Positions 1 through 11,931 of a stretch of DNA of 64,000 nucleotides are shown one piece after another. Location: NCBI GenBank assembly GCA_964035795.1, contig OZ038320.1, positions 25,794,118 through 25,858,117 of the forward strand, read 5' to 3'. Under the pieces are notes generated by a model. That model was given only the letters and a program-made list of their open reading frames with translations, ran no database searches and was not told where the DNA came from. The position numbers were made by a program, and so were the translations under genes. Source of the DNA: Pterobdella sp. o SKG-2022 (Eukaryota > Annelida > Clitellata > Hirudinida > Piscicolidae). How positions within the stretch are numbered: the first letter of the stretch is position 1; each line of letters opens with the position of its first letter.

Positions 1-283
1 CAACTTATAGGTTAAGTTGTTGTGTTTAGCGTCATATTGGGGATGTTTATTTCAAGTTTCAGGTCTGAAATGATTTTCCACGAAATGTTGTTTAGTAATT
101 GCAAGTTTAAATTTAAGTTTTTTTTTCATATTTGTATGCATTGATTGTTGTTTAAATTATTCATCTTATTGCTCGATTGTATAAGTTTATCATTTTTGTG
201 GTCAATTATCATAATTCTTTATCATGTTTCAATTAAATTTGATATTTTTTTTGAGCACGTCTGGAACATTTGAGTGTAATATG

Positions 284-379
284 TTTAGGTTTTTAAGTAC
301 GTTGTGTGTATGTACTGTGATTTGTGTTCTTATATGGTGAGCCATGCTGGAAATTTGCTAGATAGAGCGACAAAAATGA
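284..379 (+). other. candidate exon, C2H2-like peptide
   Basis: An open stretch lies between an AG (ATGTTTAG) and a consensus donor (AGG|GTAAGT). It encodes about 31 residues containing CMYCDLC and SHAGNLL, which loosely resembles a zinc-finger finger and linker. No partner exon was found on either side. The open frame and donor are visible in the sequence. The zinc-finger reading is inference and the segment may be chance. Confidence 0.25.
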
Positions 380-565
380 GGGTAAGTCTTAACAGTAAAA
401 AATTTTGGAGAATAACCCTTAAATCGCATGCGCGTAAAAATTTGCAACTAAACACAAAACGCACAAAACTATTGAAAAAAGTCTCTTGAAGATGAGATTG
501 TTGAAAATGAAGTTAGTGAGAAAAAGGTGGTTGAAGAGGAGGTTGAAAAGTTTGATGTTTTTGAC

Positions 566-800
566 TGATGAAGTTGAACTTGCAAGAAAAAACTTTTTTC
601 AAACCGTTGCATTCGAGACACCGGGCTGCTGCGGACCTTCAACCAGCAGCTTTGTTGAAGAGTTAGGTAGGAAAGTTATCAAGGGGTCAGGGAATCATTT
701 AGAGGCAGTATGGTTGCGCCAGAAAATTTCTCTTGGAATTGCCCGCGGCAATGCTACCAGCATTTTTTCCTGTTTCCGTTCTCCTTCCTCTTTCTCTTAA
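566..800 (+). other. short open frame of unknown, probably mobile-element, origin
   Basis: A frame here encodes a peptide with LARKNFF, then GPSTSSFVEELGRK, then LRQKISLGIARGNATS. The Ser/Gly spacing and the LRQ..S..IARGNA pattern look like a real protein fragment rather than random AT-rich translation. The segment is unusually GC-rich for this window. Just upstream (about 480-566) another frame encodes an acidic Glu/Val-rich run ending in a stop. I do not recognise the family. A retroelement-associated ORF is possible. No start or splice sites are convincing. Confidence 0.25.
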
Positions 801-999
801 GTGCAGTTTTTTTTTTATATTTCAATTTTCATTTTCACCAATGTATCATTTGTATATTGTTTATATGCTTGAACACAGTTGTATAATCAAAATGCATTCA
901 CTTTTGGAAAAAAACAGGGTCCAAGCGAAAAAAAAAAACCGTACAGTTGAACTCAAATTCTCTATTTCTATACTTATTATGAATATGGCTGGACTTTAA

Positions 1000-1716
1000 A
1001 AATTTTATGAATTGAAATATTTTCAAGAATGAGAACTTTTATTAAACAACCAATCACAATTAAGATGATAATTTTTCCGTGGTGCCGCTAAAGAAGTTCC
1101 AACGTAGGAAGCATTACGTTAAGATTAGCCAATCACCTATGCACCAATCATATGCTTTGTTAGGATTTTGTTAGAATTTATTATTTATTTTTAGAATTAA
1201 AATTATGCACAATGAATATTTTTTTATTTAAAATCTATTTAAAAAACCCCAAATGTTGATTTTCAACGCTGATAAGTCAATCCAAATGTATGCAAATCAA
1301 TTTTCATGTATCATCATGCTTAAATATTCATGGATTGTACAGCTTTGTTAGTTGATAAATGTTAGTTTTTTTTTCATAAAACTTCTAAAAATTATTATTT
1401 CAGTACTTTTCAGAAATTTTTTTGAAATTCTTTGATTGGTTCAGAAACTATAGGCTCGATCTTAAACACTCCTGCCTAATCGCGAAGTCCCTGTGTGGAG
1501 CCGCTCGCTCATATAAACACAATCGTTCCCTATTTTAATTGAAAATTTCAACTGCAAAAAAAAATTATGAAGTTAAACTAAAATTATTTATTATATTTTC
1601 TTTTGATTAACATATTTTCTGTTATATTTATTTTCCGCGACGCACTTTATACATTGTGGACAATTATTGTTTTTTATAGTCAACTTTAGCTGTTGAAAGT
1701 TCAAGTGAAACAAAAA
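1000..1716. other. AT-rich sequence upstream of GGACT, nothing identified
   Basis: No coding potential seen. A short more GC-rich patch near 1,470-1,515 lies about 200 bp upstream of the GGACT start codon and may be promoter-proximal, but no defined element was recognised. Confidence 0.4.
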
Positions 1717-2299
1717 ATGTTAAAAGTTTTTGTATATGGAACATTACGGAGAGGAGAACCGAATAACTTTTTTTTAGAAAACTTGGGAGTGAAATTTTTA
1801 TCAAAGGCTATCACAGTAGAGAAGTTTCCAATGATCATAGCCACTAAATTCAACCTGCCTTTTATGATTGATAAAGAAGGGACAGGCTACGTGAGTATAT
1901 GATTACAGCATAGTTTTCAACAGAAAGTTTTGAATTTGTATTAATAACTTCAAACTGAACCAGAAAATTGAAGGTGAAGTATATGAAATAAACGAAAAGC
2001 ATTTGCCTAAATTGGATGAGTTTGAGCTATGTCCTGAAATATATCAAAGAAAGCTTATTCACATTGAAATTGATAAAGTAAATGCTGGTAAATAAAAATT
2101 TAATTATTGCTATTAATCTAATTTTGCTGCTTTTTATTATTCATATTATAATATTATTTATTTATTTCAAGTTGCTGTTCAGTGTTTCACTTATCTTCTA
2201 CCTTATTTATCCTCTAAGCTTCTTGACTACCCATTAATTTCAAATTATGCAATGGACCAAGGATCAAAAAATTATGACTTGAAGTTTGTTTTTCATTAA
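1717..2299 (+). CDS. GGACT: gamma-glutamylaminecyclotransferase-like protein
   Basis: Three exons, 1717-1890, 1964-2087 and 2172-2299, joined by canonical GT-AG introns, give a 141-residue protein, close to the usual ~150 for this family. Residues 1-12 carry the family signature MLKVFVYGTLRRG, where the YGTL loop binds substrate. KIEGEVYEI and LDEFELCPEIYQR follow; the Glu in LD.FE corresponds to the catalytic acid of the gamma-glutamylcyclotransferase fold. The family releases 5-oxoproline from gamma-glutamyl-amines such as those left by transglutaminase crosslink breakdown, and is cytosolic. I chose the ATG at 1717 because the in-frame codons upstream include only a TTG. An AATAAA at about 2,440 could be its polyadenylation signal. 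A broken copy of exon 1 lies about 1.3 kb downstream. Family assignment is strong; exon 3 is the weakest part. Confidence 0.85.
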
Positions 2300-3143
2300 T
2301 TATTTTCCTAAAATCTCTTAATCATCTAAAGTAAATGAAATTTTACTTATGATAAATTTTAAATTACCATGCACAAAACAGTGAAGATCTGTCAGTTGAG
2401 CATATACAGTTGTTAATCAAAGACTCATGATTGTTCAGAATAAAATTTTATTTTTGTTGAAATTTCACTTTTATATTAGTTTCTATCACATATTCCAGTT
2501 CAAGAATTTGTAAATCACTGATATATTGTCAGAGTTTTTGGTTATTATTTCAATTAATTAAAATTTTATATCTTTAATAAATTATATTTTGCATTTATTC
2601 ATTATAAATTTTCTTAAATTTTTTGTTTTCAAAAATTTTCTTTGAACTGTATATATGATTAAAATGTATTTGTTTTGAGTTTATCAATAAATTATCTTTT
2701 ATCTTCAATTGCTTTTTTAATCAACAAAAAAATTTATTTGTCTAACCTATCCTAGTTCAGAAATAAATAGATTGAATGCAAAAATAGATAAACATTCATA
2801 TTTTTATCTAAAACTCTGTGTTAAAGTCCCTTTTAATAAATTTTAAACACAAAGGCACATATAAATACGCATTAAGTGGAAGCAATACCAAAAAGACATT
2901 ACAACTAGGGAGAATTTCGTAAAACCTTGATCAATTTTTGTGCATAGTTATGCATATACTTATATAAAACAATTGAAATTTCTTTTAATTATTATATATT
3001 CTTACTAGATATAACTAAATTAAACACGCTTATTGAAGTATTTTGACGTTTTTGATAGAAAAAAATTTCTTATACTTGATTACTCAATGTCATACGTAAT
3101 ATCAAAAAAATAAAAGAAGAACTACATATAATAATAAATACAA
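2300..3143. other. intergenic AT-rich DNA between GGACT and its exon-1 copy
   Basis: A possible AATAAA polyadenylation signal sits near 2,440. Otherwise no open frames, splice pairs or repeats that I could support. Confidence 0.4.
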
Positions 3144-3320
3144 GAAATATTAAAGGTTTTTGTTTATGGCACATTACGGCGAGAGGAGCCGAATCATCAT
3201 TTTACATAAAAACTTAGCATGAAATTTGTTGCAGAAGCTGTTTCTATTCAAAAGTTTCCAAAGATCATAGCTACTCAAATAAATATACCTTTTCTGATTG
3301 ATAAAGAAACCACGGGCAAT
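3144..3320 (+). pseudogene. duplicated, broken first exon of GGACT
   Basis: The translation reads LKVFVYGTLRREEPN, then an in-frame TAA, then a frame resuming with AEAVSIQKFPKIIATQ and IPFLIDKETTGN before a GTA. It matches exon 1 of the upstream GGACT gene residue for residue in most positions, including the exon end. The stop codon after about 18 residues and the absence of recognisable exons 2 and 3 before the LINE at 3,553 indicate a decayed tandem duplication. The LINE insertion may have removed or displaced the rest. Confidence 0.75.
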
Positions 3321-3552
3321 GTACGTATTTTAATGTATTTATTGATTAAACCACACATTTTTTATATTTCTCAAATTAATGTATCAAAAGATATGAAACT
3401 TTTAAGAAATTAATTACATATATTACTTTTAATTTTATTTTCCACAAGTCTAGTTCGACTAAAATACCATAAGTTGTTGTTATCTGAAGTTTATATAAGT
3501 ATTCTTTCCGACTTTTATAAAACTTTTCACGTTTCTGCTCTATATTGCCATT

Positions 3553-6310
3553 AGTAATAATAATAGTAATAATACCCCCATCGAGTTGCTCTAGTCGTAT
3601 AGTTAACTGAGTTTCTCTTGGGTAACTCTCTTCACAATTCTTCTCCAGGAACATTTCTGTTGAGCAAGAAGAAAAATGGTTTCGAAATCTTCTGAGTTTT
3701 TGAGTTTCATTTTTGGGATAAATTTAACATCTTCTTTTAATGTCTGTGGTAGGGTGGTTAAAGGTCTGCCTAGGTATTTTTTCTTATTTGATGTGGCATG
3801 GTACTGCTTCATAGCCTGGAATGGTGGAGTATCAGGTCTTCTTTGGATATGTCCCAACATCCTCCATCTTGCACCAGCAATTTCAAATGAAAGGGGTATG
3901 CTATTCGTTTTTTTATATAGTTCTTTGTCGCTGATTCTATTGGGATAGTAGATACCGATCACTCTCTTAAGCTGTTTGCGGTGGAATGCGTCAATCTTAG
4001 CTTCTATATTTTTGTTGACTGCCCATGCTGAAGAGTTGTAGGTGAGAACTGGTTTAACATAGGAATTGTACACTCGGACTTTTTTGCTTATTTTTAGCTT
4101 TTTCCTTTCATGTATATTTTCCATAATTTACTCATCGCAGTTTGGGCAAGTTGTTTTCTCCTCTCAATTACTTTTTTGTCATCAAGGAAAGAGCCTAGTT
4201 TTTTGCTTGTTTTCCAGGCCTCATCCGATTTTGATATTTTGATGAGTTCCGTCTTTTCAGTATTGACTTTGAGGTTCCAGTTCGAAAACTCATCTTTCAG
4301 TTTGCTTTCTAGGTTAAGTAGTTGCTGTTTGTCTCTACCAATGAAAATCTAGATCGTCAGCATATCCTACCATTTTTGCTGGTGTCAATGGTTGTAGGTT
4401 TGTGTAGCTGTGATCTAGCTTTAGATAGTTTGTTACTTTAGACTTGAAAGTGCGCAGTGCTGCTTCTAAGTAAATTGTGAAGAAAATGGGTGAAAGTCCA
4501 TCTCCTTGAGGGATCCCTATGTTAGTTTCAAAAGGGGTTTGTGTGCTTTTGCCATTCCATCTTACCTTCAAACAAGTGTTTGTTAATAACTTTTTGATCA
4601 TCATTATTTCATCATTGTTCAGAATTTTTTCAAGAACATTTATTAGAAGGGGTCTGTCCACAGTATCAAAGGCTTGGCTCAGGTCGATACCAAGGATATA
4701 GTACTCTTCATCCCTGTACGTCAGAGCTTTAGCTATATCCCATTTATGAGACCAGACTATGTCTGTCGTGCTTCTTCCATTTCTGAATCCACTTTGATAA
4801 GAACCTTTGTATTCTTCCGTTTTGTTGCGTATACGATTCATAGTAATGTTCGATAATATTTTTCGGATACTGTTCAGTAGAGTGATGGGTCTTCAGCTTG
4901 TAAGTTGTCCTTTCGGTTTACCTTGTTTTTGTACAGTGACTAATATTCCACTACCAATGAAACTATCTTCATGAATTTTATTTTCTACTATTAAGTTTAA
5001 TATTCTTGATACTTCTTTTATTAGTTTTTCTTCACTATATTTTATCATTTCGAATGGGATCTGATCTTCACCTTTAGCTTTATTATTATTTAGTTTACTT
5101 CTAGCTAGCTTAATTTCATTAAAACTTAATGGGTCATTGAGAGATTGTTGCAACATTGGATTTTGGTTGTGGTTAGGTAGTTTATAAAATCTGTTGTGTT
5201 AGAACTGTTTGACTTTCATTTCAACTTCAGTTTCGTTAAGAATTTGTTTATTTTCTTGATCATTAAGAAATAATTTATCTGGAAATTTTCTATAGATGAA
5301 TTTCATGGCTTGAAAAGTTTGTTTATCATTTCTGGACTTTTCCATAAGCTGTAATTGCTTTTCCAAGCATTTTTTATAGACTTTTTTGCAAATTTTTCCT
5401 ATTTCAAGAAGAATTTTATTTCTTTCAATTTTCCATTTTGCTTTATTAATTGTATTGTTTGGGGTGTTTATTTTTATTATAATCTCTTTTTGCATTGTAG
5501 AGAGATGTATTTCATTGTTGAATTCATATCGTTTCTTTATCTTTTTTCTCATGCCTACTGTTTCTATAGCTGATTGTTTCATTATATTTTTTAGAGAATC
5601 CCAAGTGATGTTTTCAGTATTATTAATTTTAGATTCAATTTGGATTTTAAATTCTGTTTCTTTTTCTTTAAGCATTTCATAATTGATTTCTTTTTTTGAA
5701 TTGTTCCTTTTTGTCATCTCTTTCCAATTTGGGTACATTTTTTTGAAATTTATCTTACAAATAACTATTTTAGGGTCAGAGTTGAGTTCTGTTCCACCAC
5801 AGGCTCTTGAGTTATTAATGATAGCACTCTGATTATATTTGCAGATTACATAGTCTATTTGGTTATATATTTTTGCAATATCATTATTGTTGTTCTTTCT
5901 GTAACCTGTCCAAGTTGTTATGTGTCTAGCAGGGTGTTGGAACAGGGTATTAGTAATAATGAGATCATGAAATTGACAGAAATTTATAAGTCTTGAGCCA
6001 TTCTCATTACGAATACCTCTGGAATATTGTCTACAGCATTTTTCATCATGATATATCTTTTTTCCTACTTTTGCATTGAAGTCACCTCCAATAAAAATCA
6101 TGATGCTGTATTTGGTTTCTTCAACAGTTTTGTGGAGGCTGCAGTAAAACTCTTCTGCTTTTGTTTTATCTTTTTTGGGGATGAGACTATGAGGTGAGTA
6201 GGTGTTGATGATGGTAATGATACCAGGTTTGGTTTTCAATTGTAGAACGCAAATCCTTTCCGAGAATTTCAAAATTCTGTGTAGTAAGGATTCAAGCTCT
6301 TTGATGATGT
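3553..6310 (-). mobile_element. non-LTR retrotransposon (LINE), 5'-truncated and inactivated
   Basis: Read on the minus strand, an apurinic-type endonuclease (about 6,290-5,700) shows NTYSPHS, the GGDFNAKVG catalytic motif and a TTWTGYR segment. It is followed by reverse transcriptase with SGFRNGRSTTD, LGIDLSQAFDTVD, GIPQGDGLSP and the VGYADDLDF active site near 4,345, then a C-terminal region (LTYNSSAWAV, RWRMLGHIQRR). In-frame stops occur near 5,199 and 4,893. A one-base insertion just after YADDLDF shifts the frame until about 4,110, where it is restored, so the element cannot encode one polyprotein. An (ATT)n-like tail near 3,553-3,580 marks the 3' end. The clade is uncertain. Confidence 0.85.
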
Positions 6311-8656
6311 TTATTTTGTGGATTCAGAAATTTGAGATTGATTTCATTTATTGTTTACTCCATATAGTTCGATTTTTTTGCTATTATTATTTTCTGAAAA
6401 AGTTTATTTACTATCCTTATATGATACCAACCAGTCTTGTCAGCTAAGTTCCTTATAATTAGTTCAGCTAATTGTATTTTAATACTTTTTCACGTACAGC
6501 TCCATATCTGCCATTGTCTGTTAAGGTACTTTCTAAATAATTATACTTTTATTCGTTTTATATCTCCATTTTTTATTTTTCTTGAGTATTTCAAAAACTC
6601 AATTAGTTTTTAGATATTTTTTTTATATTTGAGCTATTTTTTTAAATATTTCCGTTTTTCTTCAACCGACAATTGCCTTTTTTCGTAATCCTAAAATGTG
6701 GTCTAAATAAGTTACACTATAGACAAACAAATTTTTAATGCTTTTTTCTCCAATCTTGCTTTTTTATCTTCATTTAATTTTACCGTTTCAGAATATTCAT
6801 CTTCTTTTTCCCATAGCCCTAGTGTTTTCATTTAAAAAAATATTTCTATTTTCCCGTTTTTTAAACTCTGTCAAGTCTGTATATTCTATGTTCTTCTATT
6901 GCGACAGTATCTGTTTCTGTTATGTAAGTTTTCACGGGACCTAATATTGTGGGATTATCTGCTTGTGATTTCTTTAAGTGTGCTTGATAATTTGTACCTT
7001 TATGTTGTTTTAGAGGCATCTTATGTACATTTCTTTTGGAATATTCATTTTTATAATCTTGAATGAGGCAACTTTCAGAAAAACTTACCGTGAAAAAAAC
7101 TTAAATTTTCTATTAGTTTAACCTTATCATAAGTCATCTAAAAAAATAATTTTGGATATGCTCAACCATATGATAAATTGCTACTAATATTTCTGATAAA
7201 AATGAACATTTTAAATGTCTCTAACTCTGACGATAACACCCAAATGAATACTATGGAAAAGATGCTATACAAACTTGATAGGGTCTAATATTAAAAATGA
7301 ATTTATCGAGAATTGTAGTTCTTTCGTGGTTTATTTAAAATAAATGGAACTTAAAAAATGAAAATAAATACTTTAAAATAGTCGTTTTTTATGAATTAAA
7401 TTGGTAAAAATTAAAAAAAATTTCTTTTTTTTCTTTTAATTAAGTTCTTCAAAGATAATCTATTCGTTAAAAACAAAAACGAATATTCAAGAAAGAATGA
7501 ATGATAAGGATGAAACTTGTGCTAAACTAGCTAAATAAGAGATTATTAATTCAAACACTTACAAAAATTTATAAAGCTTTTTAGATGACCTGATGACGAT
7601 ATCTTAAAGCATTGCTGTTCTTAGCTTAATAATCGTTTGAAATGTTTTATTTGAAAATAAGGTATTTATTATGATTAATATGAATATAACTAAAATAATA
7701 TTAAAGTAATGCATAAATTTGAAGTTAAAATAAAGTGTGCTCTTCAGGCTGCTAATAATGATCAAAACGTAGAAAGAGGTGCTTTGAAAAAATGTTAGTT
7801 ATGAGACATAAATTGGGATAAACTTGGTTTTTAGTTGTATGGATGTTTCAAAAAACTGAAAAGTGGGACACGAATATACTAATAAAAGACGAATTTTCAT
7901 TTATTTGGTATCAAATAAAATTTTACAATGTTTTTTCATTGAGATTAAATGTTTTTCAACAAAACCATTGAAATTTTTTTATTTTGGTTGTTTTGTTACC
8001 AAAAACTATTGACTGTACTAATTTGTTCATATCCTTTTTTCACTTTTATGGTGTTTTAGCCGAGATATTCTTATCATGATTACTAAAACTCACGCTATTT
8101 GAAACTTGCATTGTTACGACCTTTGTTTAGGGTAAAAATGTTTAAAAAATGAATGTACTGAAAATAACACAAGGCTTTATTGTTCTATTAAACTTATCGT
8201 TATGCCAATGAAAAGCTTTGTAGTTCAATAAACCTTGTTCATTATATTTATTATTGGCAATTGAAATCCAAGAATCCGACTCATTCGCGCTTTCAAGTCA
8301 ATATTTTCCAATCATGCAACTAGGCAGATTTGGAGAAATTACTTCTCAAATTTTTTTCCAACAAGTTAAAAGCCATAAAGAAATATTTCTTTCCCAAAAA
8401 AATGGTGAAAAATAAAACTATTTTGAAATGTTTACTTTTTAAAAATTATATTCTTCTGAAAAATATCATTTTTGATTTTTCAAAATAAAAACACCGGCAA
8501 TAACAATTCATAATATTGTTTTGAATTGATTTTAAAGTTTGAAAGATGATAAAAAACTGGAGGGCATCGCATAATAATGCATAAAAGCGTATAAATTTCC
8601 TAATTGAATATATTTATCCTAAAGTAAACAACACCGATTCATAATTCATATAAAAT
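6311..8656. other. long AT-rich intergenic stretch with one LINE scrap
   Basis: On the minus strand near 6,450-6,540 a peptide containing ESTLTDNGRYGAVREK resembles the post-active-site segment of other LINE reverse transcriptases, so a second small LINE relic may be present. The remainder shows no supported genes or repeats. Confidence 0.35.
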
Positions 8657-9363
8657 ATGCTTGAACTTTCGTGTAATTCGTTTAAAAAAATAGATGTTAT
8701 CAAACTACTCTTCAATCTTCCTCACATGATCAGATTGGCTCTTCTGGCTAACGAGCTGGCTCTCTCAAGCTCCGTCTGTAAGTATATAAAACGTCAATAT
8801 TTGCAGGTTAAATTCGAAAAACTTTTTTAAAATATGAAAACGTTTTTTCGTTTGAAAAAATTGTTGAAAAGTTTCATAAAAACCAAAACGAATAAGTAAC
8901 AACTTAGTGATAAAAAAGCCTAAAGTTTGAAAGTGAAATTTAAAATTTTTCCAAGTTTTTTCTATATTTACAAGGCATCATCGGTAGTTCTAGAAAATGT
9001 GACTTAGATCTTATGACGATATTGTTTATAATGGAAATATTATTCAAACATTTTTATATATATTGCATTAAAAAACTTAGTTAATCATGTTTCTTAATTT
9101 TCTATATTGTTTATTTTATATTTGTATAGCGCGTATTTTACAAGCAAGATTTTTTTAAAGAAACGCTTGTTTTCCAAAACAGATAGGCTTTTTTAATAAT
9201 TAATAAAATATAAAAACACTATTATTTTTATATCAATGAATTTTACATAGAATTTACATCGTTACTGTTACTAAAACAATTTTCAGTGATGCTGTATGGA
9301 GGGATAATTGGGGCCAGTTGTACGCTAAAGAATTGGCAGTTTTCTCTTGCTTGCATGTCTTAA
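8657..9363 (+). CDS. candidate two-exon gene for a 65-residue protein, unknown function
   Basis: Exon 1 (8657-8777) starts with ATG and ends at a consensus donor GTAAGT. Exon 2 (9287-9363) follows TTTTCAG and ends with TAA. Phases match (1/1) and the joined frame is open. The peptide includes NLPHMIRLALLANELA and then LMLYGGIIGASCTLKNW, which could form one hydrophobic segment. Both exons are clearly richer in GC than the surrounding DNA, as the real exons in this window are. I recognise no family, and upstream exons may be missing. It could also be a chance pairing. Confidence 0.4.
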
Positions 9364-11931
9364 GACAAGTTTTATTATTTCTCAAAAATCAAAAAAACAA
9401 AATTTTAAGACAATTAAAATTTACAGACCGATATCCCTTTTGTTCATTTTTCTGGAATATCCAAAAATTCACGGAAAAAGAAAGTTAATATTTTTTATTG
9501 CAATCTTCAATCTCGTGCCGGGCACATTTTTTGTATTTAGTATTTAGGAGCTTTTAAAAATTTAAAAAATTCGAATAAGATTTGAATGAAATTAGACTTT
9601 TCGAGTAGTCTATTCTAAATTACATCAAAAAATTTTAAAATAAATTCGCTCTAATTTTTGAACTACTGGATCTTTTCTACGATTTAATAATATAAGTTGC
9701 TTTTTATCGCGCCATTTATAAAAGGTGCTTCGAACCCTGAAGCTATCTTTTGAAACCAAACTGCTTACTACTTTAACAGATTCCAAAAATTGCTGTTAAA
9801 GGTTTACTCAAGGACGGGACCTCTTTATAGGAAGTACATTTTTAGGTCATTTCTCTATTTGATGTGAGTTTTTTAGGATAATTAAATCTCACGCTATCAT
9901 GTGTTTATCCATTTTATCTTTAATTTTTTTAAAAATACAATAGCAAATCCAGTTAAAAAAACTTTCCATCTTAACATATTATAATAAACCTAGCGAAAAT
10001 TATTGATTTTTCACACAAATACTCGTATGAATAACTCGTGATTTATATGTAACATTTAAATAGTTAGATTTAATAAGTTAATAATATAAACGTTAGTGGA
10101 AGTATTCCTTGTTTTTTCCTCATCCTGCCTTTTATCGCTGGACTATGTCTAATCATCTCTTCCATCTTGTATTTTTTGGTTAGTTTTATGAGCAATTTTT
10201 TTGTACATTTTTCATCCCCAAATAATGTATTTTACAAAGGCTCATTTGAAAGGAGAAACTTTTATATATGAAAACAAAGAGTTGAAAAAAAAGTAAACTT
10301 AGTTGCAACATAGCTAACCTCCAACGCAAGGAACATTCCTTTGTTAAACAGGATTAGTCATATTCGTCAAGATCTTTGAGTGCAAAAAAAAATAACCTAG
10401 CTTGCCTTAAATAAATTTAAATTCTTGAAGAGGGTTTTACATTTTGCAATTTTTTCATATTTTAATATAAAACTTCTAATAGTTATGGCTTTTTTGATTA
10501 AATTGAAGTTTTATTCTTACATCTAAATCTGCTACTTGACAACATGATTGGAATTTAAATTCTTGCAAACCAGATTGAATAAAGACTTGGAAATGTTCAA
10601 TTTTGCTTAAAATATTTTAAACATTATACTAAACGAACCTTTGCAAACAAATTATGAAAATATTTAATAAAAAGAACTTACCTTTGTCGAATTTTTGATG
10701 AATTGACATATCAGAAAATTATATATTTATCACACTTTCTCTAGTATTTTGATTTTTTAATATTTACATCAAATAGTAATTTCGGGTTGAAAATGTGATT
10801 ATATTTCAAATGAATGTCTAATTTAAAAAATTTTGACAACAGATACAATGAAAATGAACTGAATCAATTGACAACTCAAACGTATTCAAGCGTCATTATC
10901 GCGAATTTTAAATTGAGTGTTAAAAATTACAAAAATTAATTTGTTAAAATTCATAAATGAAATAGTTAAAATGTAAAATTAATCATTTATTGTGACAAGT
11001 CTTAACTGAACATCAACAAATAAGTTTTATTTCAATAAACATCTTTTGAAGGAATAAATTAAACCCGCTCATTTTAATCTTTTAGAATATTTAAATTGAT
11101 GAATTTTATACTTTCTTCTGCCTTTCTGAACTAAAACAAAACTTTCTATTTGAGTTAAGAAATATATTGAATTTTAAGAGCTGAAGTGAATTTGAAAAAG
11201 AAAAAAATAAATTTGAAACTATATAAGTAGCGATTTTTTCAAAAGCCAAACCATAAAATGAATATAATTTCAGAACACTGCAGTATTAGATAGTAATATC
11301 AATAAAACGGTTTCTCATACTTGAAAATGTTACGTTGATAACGAAAAGCTTCGTATCTTAATAAACTTACTGGTGTTCTGATATTATATTCATATAAAAG
11401 TAGCGTACAAATATTTTACAATAAAAGACCAAAAATCGATGAAAAATTTTTATTCAACCTTTTTTATTCAATAATTTGACATAGAGCAATAGATTAGATA
11501 ATTTTTTTAAAGCAGAACAAAGAATATCGAATCAAAATAAATTCGAAAAAGTTTAAAAGCAGTTTTCTAAGCTTTACCAAACATCCTTAGAAGTATACTT
11601 TCGAAACATCAATGAATAAAAAATTGAATGATCTTTTCATTAACGACATTCAACATTAGAGACAAATCATTAAATACTCATATAATTTCAAATGAGAAAA
11701 GAATTCCTACTTGTGGGATGCTATTTTGTAGATTACAATCTCTGGCCCATTACACAGTAGGATGTAAAAGTCTTGCACATCGTTCTGTAACCTGAATTAC
11801 GCTTACTCGAAGAAAAGTGCACCAGAAGACTCAGGGAAACAAAAGATAGTGAAATATTGTAAATGTATCTTTTGAATGGAATGAGAAATAAACTAACATT
11901 CCATAATATAAAATTTTGACCACTTGAACAA
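9364..11931. other. AT-rich intergenic DNA downstream of SCAF4/8
   Basis: No open frame or repeat I can support. A slightly GC-richer stretch at about 11,700-11,850 lies just past the SCAF4/8 stop codon on its 3' side and may be 3' UTR. Confidence 0.4.

Noticed and set aside
1693..1716. GGACT start at an upstream TTG with eight extra residues
   Set aside because: TTG is rarely used as a start in animals and the ATG at 1717 gives the standard family N-terminus.
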